From Candidatus Polarisedimenticolaceae bacterium (GTDB taxonomy: Bacteria; Acidobacteriota; Polarisedimenticolia; Polarisedimenticolales; DASRJG01): a stretch of 64,000 bases of DNA. How positions within the stretch are numbered: position 1 is the stretch's first letter; every line of letters begins with the position of its first letter. Location of the stretch: the NCBI GenBank assembly GCA_036275915.1, contig DASUCV010000014.1, forward strand, positions 53,501-117,500, written 5' to 3'. The position numbers and the translations under genes were made by a program. Below, one piece after another: positions 15,810-24,342 of the stretch. A model generated the notes under the pieces. The model had not been told where the DNA came from. It ran no database searches and saw only the letters and a program-made list of their open reading frames with translations.

Positions 15810-18049
15810 TGAAAAAGAGTGTCCGCCGCACCGTCCAGTGGAGCGCGGCGGGTCTCCTCGCGCTCGCCATCCTCTTCGGCGTTTACCGCTCGAGCCTGCG
15901 GCTCGCGGACGCCGGGCCGGAGATGGCGAGCAGCCGCCAGTTCCTCTGGGTCCTGACGCTCGCGATCGTCGTCCTTTCGCTCGCGTTCGCCGGGATCCTC
16001 ATCCGCAACCTCGTCCGTCTCATCGTCGATCGCAAGCGCGGGATCCTCGGCGCGCGCCTGAGGACCAAGCTCGTCTTCTTCTTTCTCGCGCTCGTTCTCG
16101 TGCCCGCATTCCTCCTCTCGTTCGGCGCGGGCGCGTTCATCAAGCAGACGGTCGAAGGGCTCCTCCGCACCCCCGTCGAAGGGGTTAGCCGCCAGGCGAA
16201 GGAGATCGTCAAGGAGGCCGGGCGGCGGGAGGAGACTCGCCTCGTCGACCACGCGCGCCTGCTCGCCTCGGATCTCGCGACGGTGCCGGAACACGGCGGC
16301 GACGCGCGCCGCGTCGCGGCGATCCACTGGCGCCAGCGCGAGGGGTACGACCTCGTCGCGCTCACGGCGAAGGGCGGACTCGACGCGTTCGACGCGGCCG
16401 ACCGGATCGAGGCTCCCGAGGTGGCGGCCAATGTGCGGGCCGCGGTCCTGAGGCTCGGGACGGCGGCGGCGCGGACCGCCTCGGCGTCGTTCGATTCGGT
16501 GCCGCTTCGGGGCAACGTGCTCCTCATCGCCGCAGCGCCGCTCGGCGCGTCCCAGGGAGACCGCGCGGCGGTCGTCGGGACGATCGTCCGGCCCTCCCTA
16601 GAGAACCGCGCGAGCGAGATCGACGCCGCCGAGCGCGCGTACCTCCAGTTCCGCGAGGACCGGCGCGATCTCCTCCGTCTCTACTATTCGCTCATCGCCC
16701 TCGTCGGGCTGACGATCGTCTTCGTCGCCTCCTGGATCGGCTTCTACCTCTCGCGGCGGATCACCGTTCCGCTCGGCCAGATGGCGGCCGCCTCGCGCGA
16801 GATCTCGGAGGGCAACCTCGGCGTGCGGGTCTTGACGAACGTCGGCGACGAGGTGGGTCAGCTCGTCGAGGCGTTCAACGAGATGGCGGGCCAGCTCCAG
16901 GAGAGCCGCGAGGTCATCACGCGGAACACCGCCGAGCTCCGGCGCAGCAACGCGGCGCTCGACGAGAGGCGGCGCTACATCGAGACCCTCGTCGCGCAGC
17001 TCTCGACCGCGGTCGTCTCGCTCGACCGCCTCGGCGTCGTGAGCACGGCCAACCCCGCGGCGTCGTCGATGCTCGGTCTCTCGCTCGAAGCGGGCCACGA
17101 TTTCGTCGGCGCTTGTCGCGACGCGGGGCTCGATCCTCTGGCCGCCCTTCTCGACGAGTTCTCGGCGCGCGGGGCGCCCGCCCTGAGGCGCGAGCTTCTC
17201 CTCGAGCGCCACGGCTCCTCGATCGCGGTGACCGTCCACGTCTCGCCCTTGAAGGGGAGCGCCGGGAACGACCTCGGGACCCTCGTCATGATCGAGGACC
17301 TGACCGACCTCTTGGAGGCGCAGCGGGCGGCGGCGTGGCGTGAGGTCGCGCGGCGGATCGCGCACGAGATCAAGAACCCGCTCACGCCGATCCAGCTCGC
17401 CGCGCAGCGCCTGCGCAAGAAGTGGGACGACGGTGCGAACGATCTCGGCGAGGTCGTTCACGACGCGACGGCGACGATCGAGCGCGAGGTCACCGGCCTC
17501 AAGTCGCTCGTCGACGAGTTCTCGCTGTACGCGCGGATGCCGGCGCCGAATCCGGAGCCGGTCGACTTCGCGGCGATCGTGCGGTCGGTCGTCGATCTCT
17601 ACCGGGTGCATCCCGGCATCGCGTGGGCGGTCCACCTGGACGACGCCCTCGGGACCGTCCGCGTCGATCGCGATCAGATCCGGCGGGCGCTCATCAATCT
17701 CATCGACAATGCGGTCGCCGCGATGAACGGGAACGGCCCGATCGAGGTGGCGGCGGGACCGGGACCGCGCGAGGGATCGGTGCGGGTCGAGATCGCCGAT
17801 CGCGGCCCCGGAGTGCCGTCGGTGCTCCGGGAGAAGCTCTTCATCCCGTACTTCTCGACGAAGCCGCGCGGAACGGGGCTCGGCCTCGCGATCGTGCAGC
17901 GGATCGTCGTCGAGCACGGCGGCACGATCCGGGTCGAGGACAATCCGGGGGGCGGCGCTCGGTTCGTCGTGGAGCTGCCCGGCGTGAGCCGCCTCGAGCG
18001 CGAGGGGGCGGTGCGCGAGGCGACGAGGGGGACGGCGGATGGCGCGTGA
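15809..18049 (+). CDS. NtrY-like membrane sensor histidine kinase
   Basis: 746 residues from the GTG at 15809. It has three N-terminal membrane helices (about 13-35, 44-66, 82-110), a periplasmic or extracytoplasmic sensor of about 190 residues, another helix (LIALVGLTIVFVASWIGFYL), a HAMP domain, a coiled coil, a PAS domain, and then HisKA and HATPase. The phospho-acceptor is H519 in AHEIKNPLTPIQL, the variant typical of NtrY. The N, G1 (DRGPGVP) and G2 (GTGLGLAIV) boxes are intact. It overlaps the response regulator by 11 bases. The signal is unknown; NtrY family members sense nitrogen, redox or envelope state. Confidence 0.9.
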   Translation: MKKSVRRTVQWSAAGLLALAILFGVYRSSLRLADAGPEMASSRQFLWVLTLAIVVLSLAFAGILIRNLVRLIVDRKRGILGARLRTKLVFFFLALVLVPAFLLSFGAGAFIKQTVEGLLRTPVEGVSRQAKEIVKEAGRREETRLVDHARLLASDLATVPEHGGDARRVAAIHWRQREGYDLVALTAKGGLDAFDAADRIEAPEVAANVRAAVLRLGTAAARTASASFDSVPLRGNVLLIAAAPLGASQGDRAAVVGTIVRPSLENRASEIDAAERAYLQFREDRRDLLRLYYSLIALVGLTIVFVASWIGFYLSRRITVPLGQMAAASREISEGNLGVRVLTNVGDEVGQLVEAFNEMAGQLQESREVITRNTAELRRSNAALDERRRYIETLVAQLSTAVVSLDRLGVVSTANPAASSMLGLSLEAGHDFVGACRDAGLDPLAALLDEFSARGAPALRRELLLERHGSSIAVTVHVSPLKGSAGNDLGTLVMIEDLTDLLEAQRAAAWREVARRIAHEIKNPLTPIQLAAQRLRKKWDDGANDLGEVVHDATATIEREVTGLKSLVDEFSLYARMPAPNPEPVDFAAIVRSVVDLYRVHPGIAWAVHLDDALGTVRVDRDQIRRALINLIDNAVAAMNGNGPIEVAAGPGPREGSVRVEIADRGPGVPSVLREKLFIPYFSTKPRGTGLGLAIVQRIVVEHGGTIRVEDNPGGGARFVVELPGVSRLEREGAVREATRGTADGA

Positions 18050-19295
18050 GCGGATTCTCGTGGTGGACGACGAGCCTGGCGTCCGGTCGATGCTCGAGGC
18101 GATCCTCAAGGACGAAGGGTACGAGGTGACCGCCGTCGGCACCGGCGAGGACGGCACGCGTGCCGCCGAGGACGGCGCGTACGACGCCCTGCTCCTCGAC
18201 GTGTGGCTGCCGGGGATCGACGGGATCGAGACCTTGGCGCGCCTGCGCGCCAAGGGAGTCGACGCCGAGGTCGTCATGATCTCCGGCCATGGCACGATCG
18301 ACACCGCGGTCAAGGCGACGAAAGCGGGTGCGTTCGACTTCGTCGAGAAGCCGCTGTCGCTCGAGAAGACCCTCGTCGTCGTGAGGAACGCGCTCCGTCA
18401 AAGGCAGCTCGAGCGTCGCAACCGGCAGCTCCTGGCGCAGCTCGCGCGCGACACCGAGATCCTCGGCGACAGCGAAGCGGCGCGCCGCGTCAGGCGGGCG
18501 GCCGACGCGGCGGCCGCGTCCGAGGCACCGGTGCTCGTCTGCGGTGAGCCGGGAACGGGCCGGGAGACCGTCGCACGGCGTATCCACTCCGGAAGCGTCC
18601 GCAGCGACCAGGCGCTCGTTCACGTCCCGTGCGGGGCGCTCGACGCCGCGACGGGCGGCGCCGCGCTGTTCGGAGGCGGGAACTCCCCCGGGCGTCTCGC
18701 GATCGCCGAGCGGGGATCGCTCTTCCTCGAGGACGTCGACGCGCTGCCGGTGGAGCTTCAAGCCCGGGTCGCGTCGTGGATGTCGTCGCATCCGGACGTG
18801 CGCGTCCTCGCGTCGGCCGCAACGGACCCCGTCGACCTCGTCGAGCCTCTGCGCTCCCAGGTCGACGTGCTTCGGGTCGTCCTGGCACCGCTCCGCGAGC
18901 GGCGGGAGGACATCGGACCTCTCGCGCTCCGGTTCATGAAAGAGCTGGCTCGCGAGTACGGGCGGCCGGAGCGCCGGCTCGCCCCTGACGCCGCCGCGGC
19001 TCTCGTCGGCTACGCGTGGCCGGGGAACGTACGCGCGCTCCGCAACGTGATCGAGCGTCTTCTCCTCCTGGCACCGGGGGACGCCGTCCGTCTGGAGGAC
19101 CTGCCGCCGGAGCTGACCGGGGCGGCGGCGCCGGCGGAGGACCTCTACGGACCGTTCGCGTCGTTGGCCGAGGGCCGGAGGGCGTTCGAACGCTACTTCG
19201 TCAGGAGAGCGCTGCGCGAGGCGAACGGCGACGCGTCGCTCGCCGCCGAGCGCGCGGGGATCGAGGAGGACGAGCTGCGGTCGAACCTCGCCTGA
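18039..19295 (+). CDS. NtrX-like response regulator with degenerate AAA+ domain
   Basis: 418 residues. The receiver domain (1-120) is intact with phospho-acceptor D54 and the SGHGT and KP motifs. The central AAA+ domain is altered. Walker A reads GEPGTGRET with R175 where lysine is required. The sigma-54 contact loop GAFTGA is missing (ALFGGGNSPGRL at 209-220 instead). Walker B is FLEDV rather than FLDEI, although the WPGNVRALRN motif near the end is kept. A Fis-like helix-turn-helix follows (ANGDASLAAERAG). It can probably bind DNA after phosphorylation but not remodel sigma-54 polymerase. It is coupled to the NtrY-like kinase. Confidence 0.85.
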   Translation: MARERILVVDDEPGVRSMLEAILKDEGYEVTAVGTGEDGTRAAEDGAYDALLLDVWLPGIDGIETLARLRAKGVDAEVVMISGHGTIDTAVKATKAGAFDFVEKPLSLEKTLVVVRNALRQRQLERRNRQLLAQLARDTEILGDSEAARRVRRAADAAAASEAPVLVCGEPGTGRETVARRIHSGSVRSDQALVHVPCGALDAATGGAALFGGGNSPGRLAIAERGSLFLEDVDALPVELQARVASWMSSHPDVRVLASAATDPVDLVEPLRSQVDVLRVVLAPLRERREDIGPLALRFMKELAREYGRPERRLAPDAAAALVGYAWPGNVRALRNVIERLLLLAPGDAVRLEDLPPELTGAAAPAEDLYGPFASLAEGRRAFERYFVRRALREANGDASLAAERAGIEEDELRSNLA

Positions 19296-19298
19296 GGC

Positions 19299-19895
19299 TC
19301 AGGACGCCCGGGAGCCGGCGCGGGACGCGACGACGAGGGCCCCGGAGACGGCGAGGAACGCGGCGGCGCCGAGGAGTGCCGCCTCGAGCGAGAGAACACC
19401 GACCGTCCTCGCGCTGAACGTCTCGGGTGCCGACACCCACGCGAGCGACTGCGCGGTGACCCGGACCCACTGCGCCGCCGAGCCGAAGAGCGAGAGCCAG
19501 CCGTCGGTCTCCTCCGGCGTGAAGCGGGGGAGCGACGGCGTCGCGAGATCGAACCGCAGCGAAGGCAGGAGGCGCGCGGCAAGCGCCGCGGCACCGACGA
19601 CGACGCTCGCGGAGCCAGCGATTTTGAGCCCGCGCCGGACGTTCCGCGCCAAGGGGCTCGGCCACGGGGCGCGATCGGGGAGCGCCGCCATCACGGCCTG
19701 GAAGACCCGCTCGTCCACCTCGACCGGATCGCCGAGGTCGTCGAGCGCGCCGGCGAGGCGGGATTCGCGCGCCATGACGATCCGGCACGCGGTGCACGCA
19801 TGAAGATGACGCGCAAGGCGCAGCGCATCGGCGGGAGCGATCTCGCCCTCGAGGGAAGCGACGATCAGGCTCCGGTGTGAACGACAGCGGCTCAC
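19299..19895 (-). CDS. Zinc-finger anti-sigma factor (membrane-anchored)
   Basis: 198 residues from the GTG at 19895, which overlaps the sigma-factor stop as GTGA. The N-terminal ZAS-type motif is RHLHACTACRI (HxxxCxxC), which in the family binds zinc and holds the ECF sigma factor. A hydrophobic segment near 90-112 and another close to the C-terminus suggest two membrane spans. The gene ends 3 bases from the stop of the NtrX-like gene. By family rule it inactivates the adjacent sigma factor until a membrane or redox signal arrives; the target regulon cannot be read here. Confidence 0.8.
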   Translation of the reverse strand: MSRCRSHRSLIVASLEGEIAPADALRLARHLHACTACRIVMARESRLAGALDDLGDPVEVDERVFQAVMAALPDRAPWPSPLARNVRRGLKIAGSASVVVGAAALAARLLPSLRFDLATPSLPRFTPEETDGWLSLFGSAAQWVRVTAQSLAWVSAPETFSARTVGVLSLEAALLGAAAFLAVSGALVVASRAGSRAS

Positions 19896-20527
19896 GACGT
19901 CACCTCCGCATCGAGGAGGTCCGAGAGCTGCGCCCTCAGGATCTCGCGGGCGCGGAAGATGCGGTTCTTGACGGTGCCGAGCGGAAGGCGCGTGATCCGC
20001 GCGATCTCGTCGTAGCGGCAATGCTGCCGGTGCCGGAGGAGGATGAGCTGGCGGTACGACACCGGCAGCTCGGTGATCGCGGCATCGAGACGCGCCTCGA
20101 GCTCGCGCAGGCGGAGCATGTCGTCGGGGGTCGGATCGCTGCCGGCCAGGGTAGGCGCCGCGGCGTCTTCCTCGGCCGACGGCCCGCTGAGCGAAAGGGT
20201 CCGCGGCTGCTTCCGCCGGAGCTGGTCGATCGAGCTGTTGCTCGCGATCCGGTAGAGCCACGTCGTGAAGCGGTAACGCGGATCGAACGAGTCGAGCGAC
20301 ACGTAGACCTTCATGAAGACTTCTTGCGCGAGGTCCATCGCGAGATCGCGCGAGCCGACGAGCCGGAAGATGTAGTTGACGAGGCCTCGCTGATGTCTGA
20401 GGACGAGCGCGCCGAACGCGTCACGGTCGCCCGCGAGCGCTTCGTCGACGAGCCGCTCGTCCGGAAGTCCCGCGAGATCCGCGGTCGTGCTCTTGAGCGC
20501 GCCTAATCCCGACTTGGATTTCGTCAC
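19892..20527 (-). CDS. RNA polymerase ECF sigma factor (RpoE-like)
   Basis: 211 residues. Region 2 (LVLRHQRGLVNYIFRLVG, AMDLAQEVFMKVY, YRFTTWLYRIASNSSIDQLRR) and region 4 (ELPVSYRQLILLRHRQHCRYDEIA, LPLGTVKNRIFRAREIL) are both complete, joined by a short acidic linker. There is no region 1.1 or 3, as expected of ECF factors. The GTG start at 20527 has a GGAGGGG site upstream. It is the first gene of a two-gene unit with its anti-sigma factor. Autoregulation is usual in the family but no matching bipartite promoter was identified. Confidence 0.92.
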   Translation of the reverse strand: MTKSKSGLGALKSTTADLAGLPDERLVDEALAGDRDAFGALVLRHQRGLVNYIFRLVGSRDLAMDLAQEVFMKVYVSLDSFDPRYRFTTWLYRIASNSSIDQLRRKQPRTLSLSGPSAEEDAAAPTLAGSDPTPDDMLRLRELEARLDAAITELPVSYRQLILLRHRQHCRYDEIARITRLPLGTVKNRIFRAREILRAQLSDLLDAEVTS

Positions 20528-20585
20528 CTTCGCCCCTCCGCACCCATTGGTACGCGGCAGCGCTCGAAAAAGTTTCCCGGCACCG

Positions 20586-20594
20586 TGCTAGGAT
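20586..20594 (+). promoter_or_regulatory. Candidate extended -10 (TGC TAGGAT) of GGDEF operon
   Basis: The sequence TGCTAGGAT has the TGn extension in front of a TAGGAT hexamer, 48 bases before the GTG at 20643. It lies in the 115-base divergent gap with the sigma-factor gene. Confidence 0.35.
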
Positions 20595-20642
20595 CCGCGA
20601 CCGATCTTACGGCCGCTCCTCGCGGCCGGGAAGGGGCTGGTC

Positions 20643-21806
20643 GTGGAAGCGCCGCGTTTGGGCGAGCGGGCACGCACCAAGCTCCTCCATCTCCTCTCCG
20701 ACGATCATCCGGACCCGGTGGTTTGGGTGGCTCGCCTCCGGTCGTTCCGCGAGTTCGAGACGGCTCCCGCGTTCGCCAGCGCCGTTCAGGTTCTTTTTCA
20801 GCTCGACCTCGACGATGCGGAGGCCGAGCACCTCCTGGAGCACGTCCTCGACCACCGAGCCGCGCTCGTGACGACGCTGGGGCGGGACCCGGGCATTCGC
20901 GTCGCCGCGATGGACTATCTGTCGAACGTCGAGAAGCGGTATGCGAACCCGAAGATCGTCGAGATGGAAGAATTTGAGGAAACCGAGCGCTCGGCGCGGA
21001 CCGATCCTCTGACCGGGCTCGCGAACCGCCGCGTCTTCGACGAAGCGCTCGACCGCGAGATCCGCAGGAGCCGCCGCTACGGCTGGCCCCTGACCGTCGT
21101 CATGGCGGACCTCGATCATTTCAAGGTCGTGAACGATTCATTCGGCCATCTCCTCGGCGACCTCGTTCTCGAGCGGGCCGGGGAGGTCCTGCGCCACGCC
21201 GTCCGCGAGGCGGACGTCGCGAGCCGGTACGGCGGAGAGGAGTTCGCGATCGTGCTCCCGGAGACGCCGCGGGTCGGAGGCTTCGCGGTCGCGGAGCGGA
21301 TTCGGTGTCGGATCGCGCGTGCCTTCTCCGAGCGCGGCGTCGGCGGCCACGAGGTCGCCTTGAGCATCTCGTGCGGCCTGGCGACCTACCCGGACGACGG
21401 CCTGCACGCGGTCGAGATCGTCGCCCGCGCCGACGAGGCGCTCTACGGCGCGAAGCGCGCGGGACGGAATCGCGTCTGCGTCCATCATCGCGAGAAGCGC
21501 GGCGCGTTCCGCTTTCCCCTCAAAGCGACGGCGCTCGTCACGCTGGCGACGAAGGCGTCGCCGGGCGCACAAGCGGTCAACGTCAGCCGGACCGGCGCGC
21601 TCGTCGCCGGCGCGGCCGGTCTCGGCGTCGACGACCCCGTCGCGCTGCGATGGAGCGCGGGCTTCGAGGTCGAAGGGCGCGTGACGCGCGTCGACGGCAC
21701 CACCGCCGGGATCGCGTTCGATCATCCGGTCGCGGAAGAGCGCGTGATGGAGCACGTCTCGCTCGCGCGTCCTCTCTCTCGCGCCGGCCGGCGGGCCCGC
21801 CGTTGA
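20643..21806 (+). CDS. Diguanylate cyclase with C-terminal PilZ domain
   Basis: 387 residues from the GTG at 20643. An N-terminal helical domain (1-110) of unknown type precedes the GGDEF domain. The active-site loop is RYGGEEF (G197-F201) and an inhibitory I-site RxxD (READ) sits exactly five residues before it, so this is a competent, product-inhibited c-di-GMP synthase. The C-terminal 100 residues form a PilZ c-di-GMP receptor with RGAFR (RxxxR) and NVSRTG (NxSxxG). It is followed with a TTGA overlap by a paralogue with the same architecture. Both synthesis and binding of c-di-GMP in one chain suggest a local signalling module. Confidence 0.88.
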   Translation: MEAPRLGERARTKLLHLLSDDHPDPVVWVARLRSFREFETAPAFASAVQVLFQLDLDDAEAEHLLEHVLDHRAALVTTLGRDPGIRVAAMDYLSNVEKRYANPKIVEMEEFEETERSARTDPLTGLANRRVFDEALDREIRRSRRYGWPLTVVMADLDHFKVVNDSFGHLLGDLVLERAGEVLRHAVREADVASRYGGEEFAIVLPETPRVGGFAVAERIRCRIARAFSERGVGGHEVALSISCGLATYPDDGLHAVEIVARADEALYGAKRAGRNRVCVHHREKRGAFRFPLKATALVTLATKASPGAQAVNVSRTGALVAGAAGLGVDDPVALRWSAGFEVEGRVTRVDGTTAGIAFDHPVAEERVMEHVSLARPLSRAGRRARR

Positions 21807-23011
21807 TCACACGCGAAGACGCGGTGCGTCTCAAGGACCAGCTCCTCGGCCTGCTCGCGGAGGACTCCCAGAACGCCGAGCGTCTCCTGGCGAGGCTCGA
21901 CGGGATCGGCCGCGAAACGGGGATCCTCGCGCACGCGGCTCTGCTCCTCCTCCTGACGGGGCTCGCGTTCGACGAGGACGAGGCGCGCGCGCATTGGGAA
22001 GCGATCCTCGAGCACCGGCACGGCCTCTCGCTCGCGCTCGGGCGCGATGCGGGACTCAGGACGGCGGTCCTCGACTACTTCATCAACGTCAACCGGCGTC
22101 TCGCCCGGCCGACCCTCATCGACGTCGCCATGGAGCGGTCCGCTTCCGGGGGAATCGACGATCTCACCGGCCTCTCGACCGACCGTCCGTTCCGTTCGGC
22201 GGTCCAGAGCGAGCTCCGGCGGGCCAAGCGCTACGGTCATCCGGTCGCCGTCGTCCTGTTCGACATCGACGGCTTCGCGGCGGTCAACGAGCGGGCGGGA
22301 ACCCTCGTCGGCAACCGCCTGCTGCGCGAGGCGGCGATGGTGCTCGGGAACAAGATCCGGGACATCGATCTCGCGGCGCATCCCGGCGAGGACGAGCTCG
22401 CGGTCCTCCTCCCGCAGACCGATCGGAACGGCGCGTTCCTCGTCGCGGAGCGCTTCCGTCGCGAGCTCGAGGCGCACTTCCGCAAGCGCGATGCGAACGG
22501 CCGGCCGGCCGACCTCACCGTCTCGGGCGGTGTGGCGTCGTATCCCGAAGACGCGCTCGACGCGGAGGCGCTCATGGCCCGTGCGGCCCAGGCCCTGTAT
22601 CAGGCGAAGGCCGCGGGAAAGAACGCCATCGTCGTCCACAGCGCCGAGCGGCGGCGCTTCCTCCGGTTCGACCTGCGCTCGCGTCGCTGCGACATCGAGG
22701 TGCTGGCACCGCAGGACGCCGGCGCGGCCCACGTGCGCAACCTCAGCCGGAGCGGCATCCTGTTCGCGAGCCCCGAGCCGCTCGACGTCGGGGAGGAGGT
22801 CGAGATCCGGCTCGAGAGCGCCGATCGCGACACGGGCATCCGCCCCCTCACGCTGCGCGGCCGCGTCGTCCGCCTCGAGGAGGTCCCATCGGGCGAGCGA
22901 GATCGTTTCGAGATCGGGATCGCGTTCGACGTCGATCGTGGTTACGTGGAGGACGAGCTTCTCGCGTTCCTCGAGACCGCCGGCCCGGAGCGCGAAGCAC
23001 CGACGGAATGA
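21803..23011 (+). CDS. GGDEF-like protein with lost active site and intact PilZ domain
   Basis: 402 residues if the TTG overlapping the upstream stop (21803-21806) is used; a GTG at 21824 is the alternative. The architecture copies the preceding protein: a helical N-terminus (with a related ILAHAALLLLLTGLAFDEDEA segment), a GGDEF domain, then PilZ. The catalytic signature has decayed to HPGEDEL, so cyclase activity is unlikely, but the I-site RDID is kept at the correct five-residue distance. The PilZ motifs RRFLR and NLSRSG are intact. It is probably a c-di-GMP receptor derived from a tandem duplication. Confidence 0.82.
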   Translation: MITREDAVRLKDQLLGLLAEDSQNAERLLARLDGIGRETGILAHAALLLLLTGLAFDEDEARAHWEAILEHRHGLSLALGRDAGLRTAVLDYFINVNRRLARPTLIDVAMERSASGGIDDLTGLSTDRPFRSAVQSELRRAKRYGHPVAVVLFDIDGFAAVNERAGTLVGNRLLREAAMVLGNKIRDIDLAAHPGEDELAVLLPQTDRNGAFLVAERFRRELEAHFRKRDANGRPADLTVSGGVASYPEDALDAEALMARAAQALYQAKAAGKNAIVVHSAERRRFLRFDLRSRRCDIEVLAPQDAGAAHVRNLSRSGILFASPEPLDVGEEVEIRLESADRDTGIRPLTLRGRVVRLEEVPSGERDRFEIGIAFDVDRGYVEDELLAFLETAGPEREAPTE

Positions 23012-23679
23012 TGCGGCTCCTCGCGATCGACACGTCGACCTGGTGGGGCGGCGCGGCGCTCGTCGAGACGTCCGCCGGCGGCCCGCGGCTCGTCGCCGAG
23101 ATCGGTCTCGGCGTCGACGATTCCCACGCGGCGCACGCGCTCGCGATCGTCGAGGCGCTCCTCTCGGTCGCAGGGTGGCCGAAGAGCTCGCTCGACGCGT
23201 ACGTCGCCGCTCGAGGGCCGGGCTCGTTCACGGGGATCCGCGTCGCGATGGGATTGGCGCGCGGCCTCGGCCTCGCGTCGGGGCGGCCGTGCCTCGGGGT
23301 GGGCACTCTCGACGCGATGGCGGAGGCGTTCGGGCCGGCGCCGCACGACCGCGTCCCGCTCCTCGACGCGGGGCGCGGCGAGGTGTACGGCGCGCGCTTC
23401 GACCCCGCCTCGACGCCGCCGTGCGCGCTCTCCGAGCCGTGGGTCGCGGCGCCCGAGACGGCGCTCGACGGCGGCGCCTCCGTGGTGTTCGGGCCGGGGG
23501 CGGAGCGCCATGCGACGGCGCTCCGCGCGGCGGGCTATCGCGATCCGATCGGGCGCGGAGCGACCTCCGTGGCCGCAGGCGCAGCACGGATCGCGGCGCG
23601 GCTCCGAGCGGATGCCGGCGACGTCGATTTCACCCCTCTCTACGTGCGCCCGCCGGACGCCAAGCTGCCACGCCCGTGA
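23008..23679 (+). CDS. tsaB: tRNA threonylcarbamoyladenosine biosynthesis protein TsaB
   Basis: 223 residues. TsaB (YeaZ) is the ASKHA-fold partner of TsaD in making t6A37 of ANN-decoding tRNAs. The start LLAIDTSTWWGGAALVE, the VAARGPGSFTGIRVAMGLARGL segment and the VPLLDAGRGEVYGARF strand are typical of the family. Two adjacent ATG codons (23008 and 23011) are possible starts; the first overlaps the upstream stop as ATGA. The stop overlaps rimI. TsaB-RimI gene order is common in bacteria. Confidence 0.9.
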   Translation: MMRLLAIDTSTWWGGAALVETSAGGPRLVAEIGLGVDDSHAAHALAIVEALLSVAGWPKSSLDAYVAARGPGSFTGIRVAMGLARGLGLASGRPCLGVGTLDAMAEAFGPAPHDRVPLLDAGRGEVYGARFDPASTPPCALSEPWVAAPETALDGGASVVFGPGAERHATALRAAGYRDPIGRGATSVAAGAARIAARLRADAGDVDFTPLYVRPPDAKLPRP

Positions 23680-24128
23680 GCGAGGACGCGCTCCGCGTGG
23701 ACTCGATGACGATTGCGGAGCTTCCCGACGTTCTCGCCATCGAGCGCGCGTCGTTCGACACGCCGTGGACGGAGGAGAACTTCCGCCACGAGATCGAGCG
23801 GAACCCGCGCGCGTGGAACGTCGTCGCGCGGCGCGGCGGGACGGTCGTCGGCTTCGCGTGCGCGTACCTCGTCGCCGGCGAGCTCATGATCAACGACGTC
23901 GCGGTCGCTCCCATCGAGCGGCGGAGCGGAGTCGGGCGCGCGATCGTCACGCACCTCCTCGACGGGGCCAAGGGCCGGCGATGCCGCCGCGCGACGCTCG
24001 AGGTCCGGCCGTCCAACGTGGGAGCAAGGCGGCTCTACGAGGATCTCGGCTTCGAGGCCGTGGGGCGGCGACGTGGCTATTACTCGGACACCGGCGAGGA
24101 TGCGGTCCTCATGGCGCGCTCGCTCTAG
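23676..24128 (+). CDS. rimI: Ribosomal protein N-acetyltransferase RimI-like
   Basis: 150 residues from the GTG at 23676 that overlaps the tsaB stop. It is a single GNAT domain with the acetyl-CoA loop RRSGVGRAIV, the ATLEVRPSNVGARRLYEDLGF segment and the YYSDTGEDAVLM C-terminus. These are the features of RimI, which acetylates the N-terminus of ribosomal protein S18. Its position next to tsaB supports the name. Other protein N-acetyltransferases share the fold, so the target is inferred. Confidence 0.87.
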   Translation: MSEDALRVDSMTIAELPDVLAIERASFDTPWTEENFRHEIERNPRAWNVVARRGGTVVGFACAYLVAGELMINDVAVAPIERRSGVGRAIVTHLLDGAKGRRCRRATLEVRPSNVGARRLYEDLGFEAVGRRRGYYSDTGEDAVLMARSL

Positions 24129-24130
24129 GC

Positions 24131-24136
24131 TATAGT
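24131..24136 (+). promoter_or_regulatory. Candidate -10 box (TATAGT) upstream of DUF465 gene
   Basis: TATAGT lies just after the rimI stop and ends 20 bases before the ATG at 24157. It would start a new transcript for the DUF465-psd genes. Confidence 0.35.
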
Positions 24137-24156
24137 CACGATCCGGGGGTGACCTC

Positions 24157-24342
24157 ATGGAAACCAAGGACCAAGCGAACCTCCACCGCCTCGTCCAGAA
24201 GCACGAAGAATGCGAGGCGCGTCTCGCCGAGCTGGCCGCACGGCGCTTCCCGACGGATGAGGAGCAGTACGAAGAGGCGACGCTCAAGAAGCTCAAGCTG
24301 AGGATCAAGGACGAGATGGAATCCATGAAGCGTCACGGATGA
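24157..24342 (+). CDS. Small DUF465 (YdcH-like) protein
   Basis: 61 residues, the usual size of the family. It is an all-helical hairpin: NLHRLVQKHEECEARLAEL, then LKKLKLRIKDEME. The second helix with LK-x-x-KL-x-x-KDE is the DUF465 signature. Function is unknown; the charged coiled coil suggests a small cytoplasmic binding partner. Its stop overlaps the psd ATG (ATGA, 24339-24342). Confidence 0.75.
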   Translation: METKDQANLHRLVQKHEECEARLAELAARRFPTDEEQYEEATLKKLKLRIKDEMESMKRHG

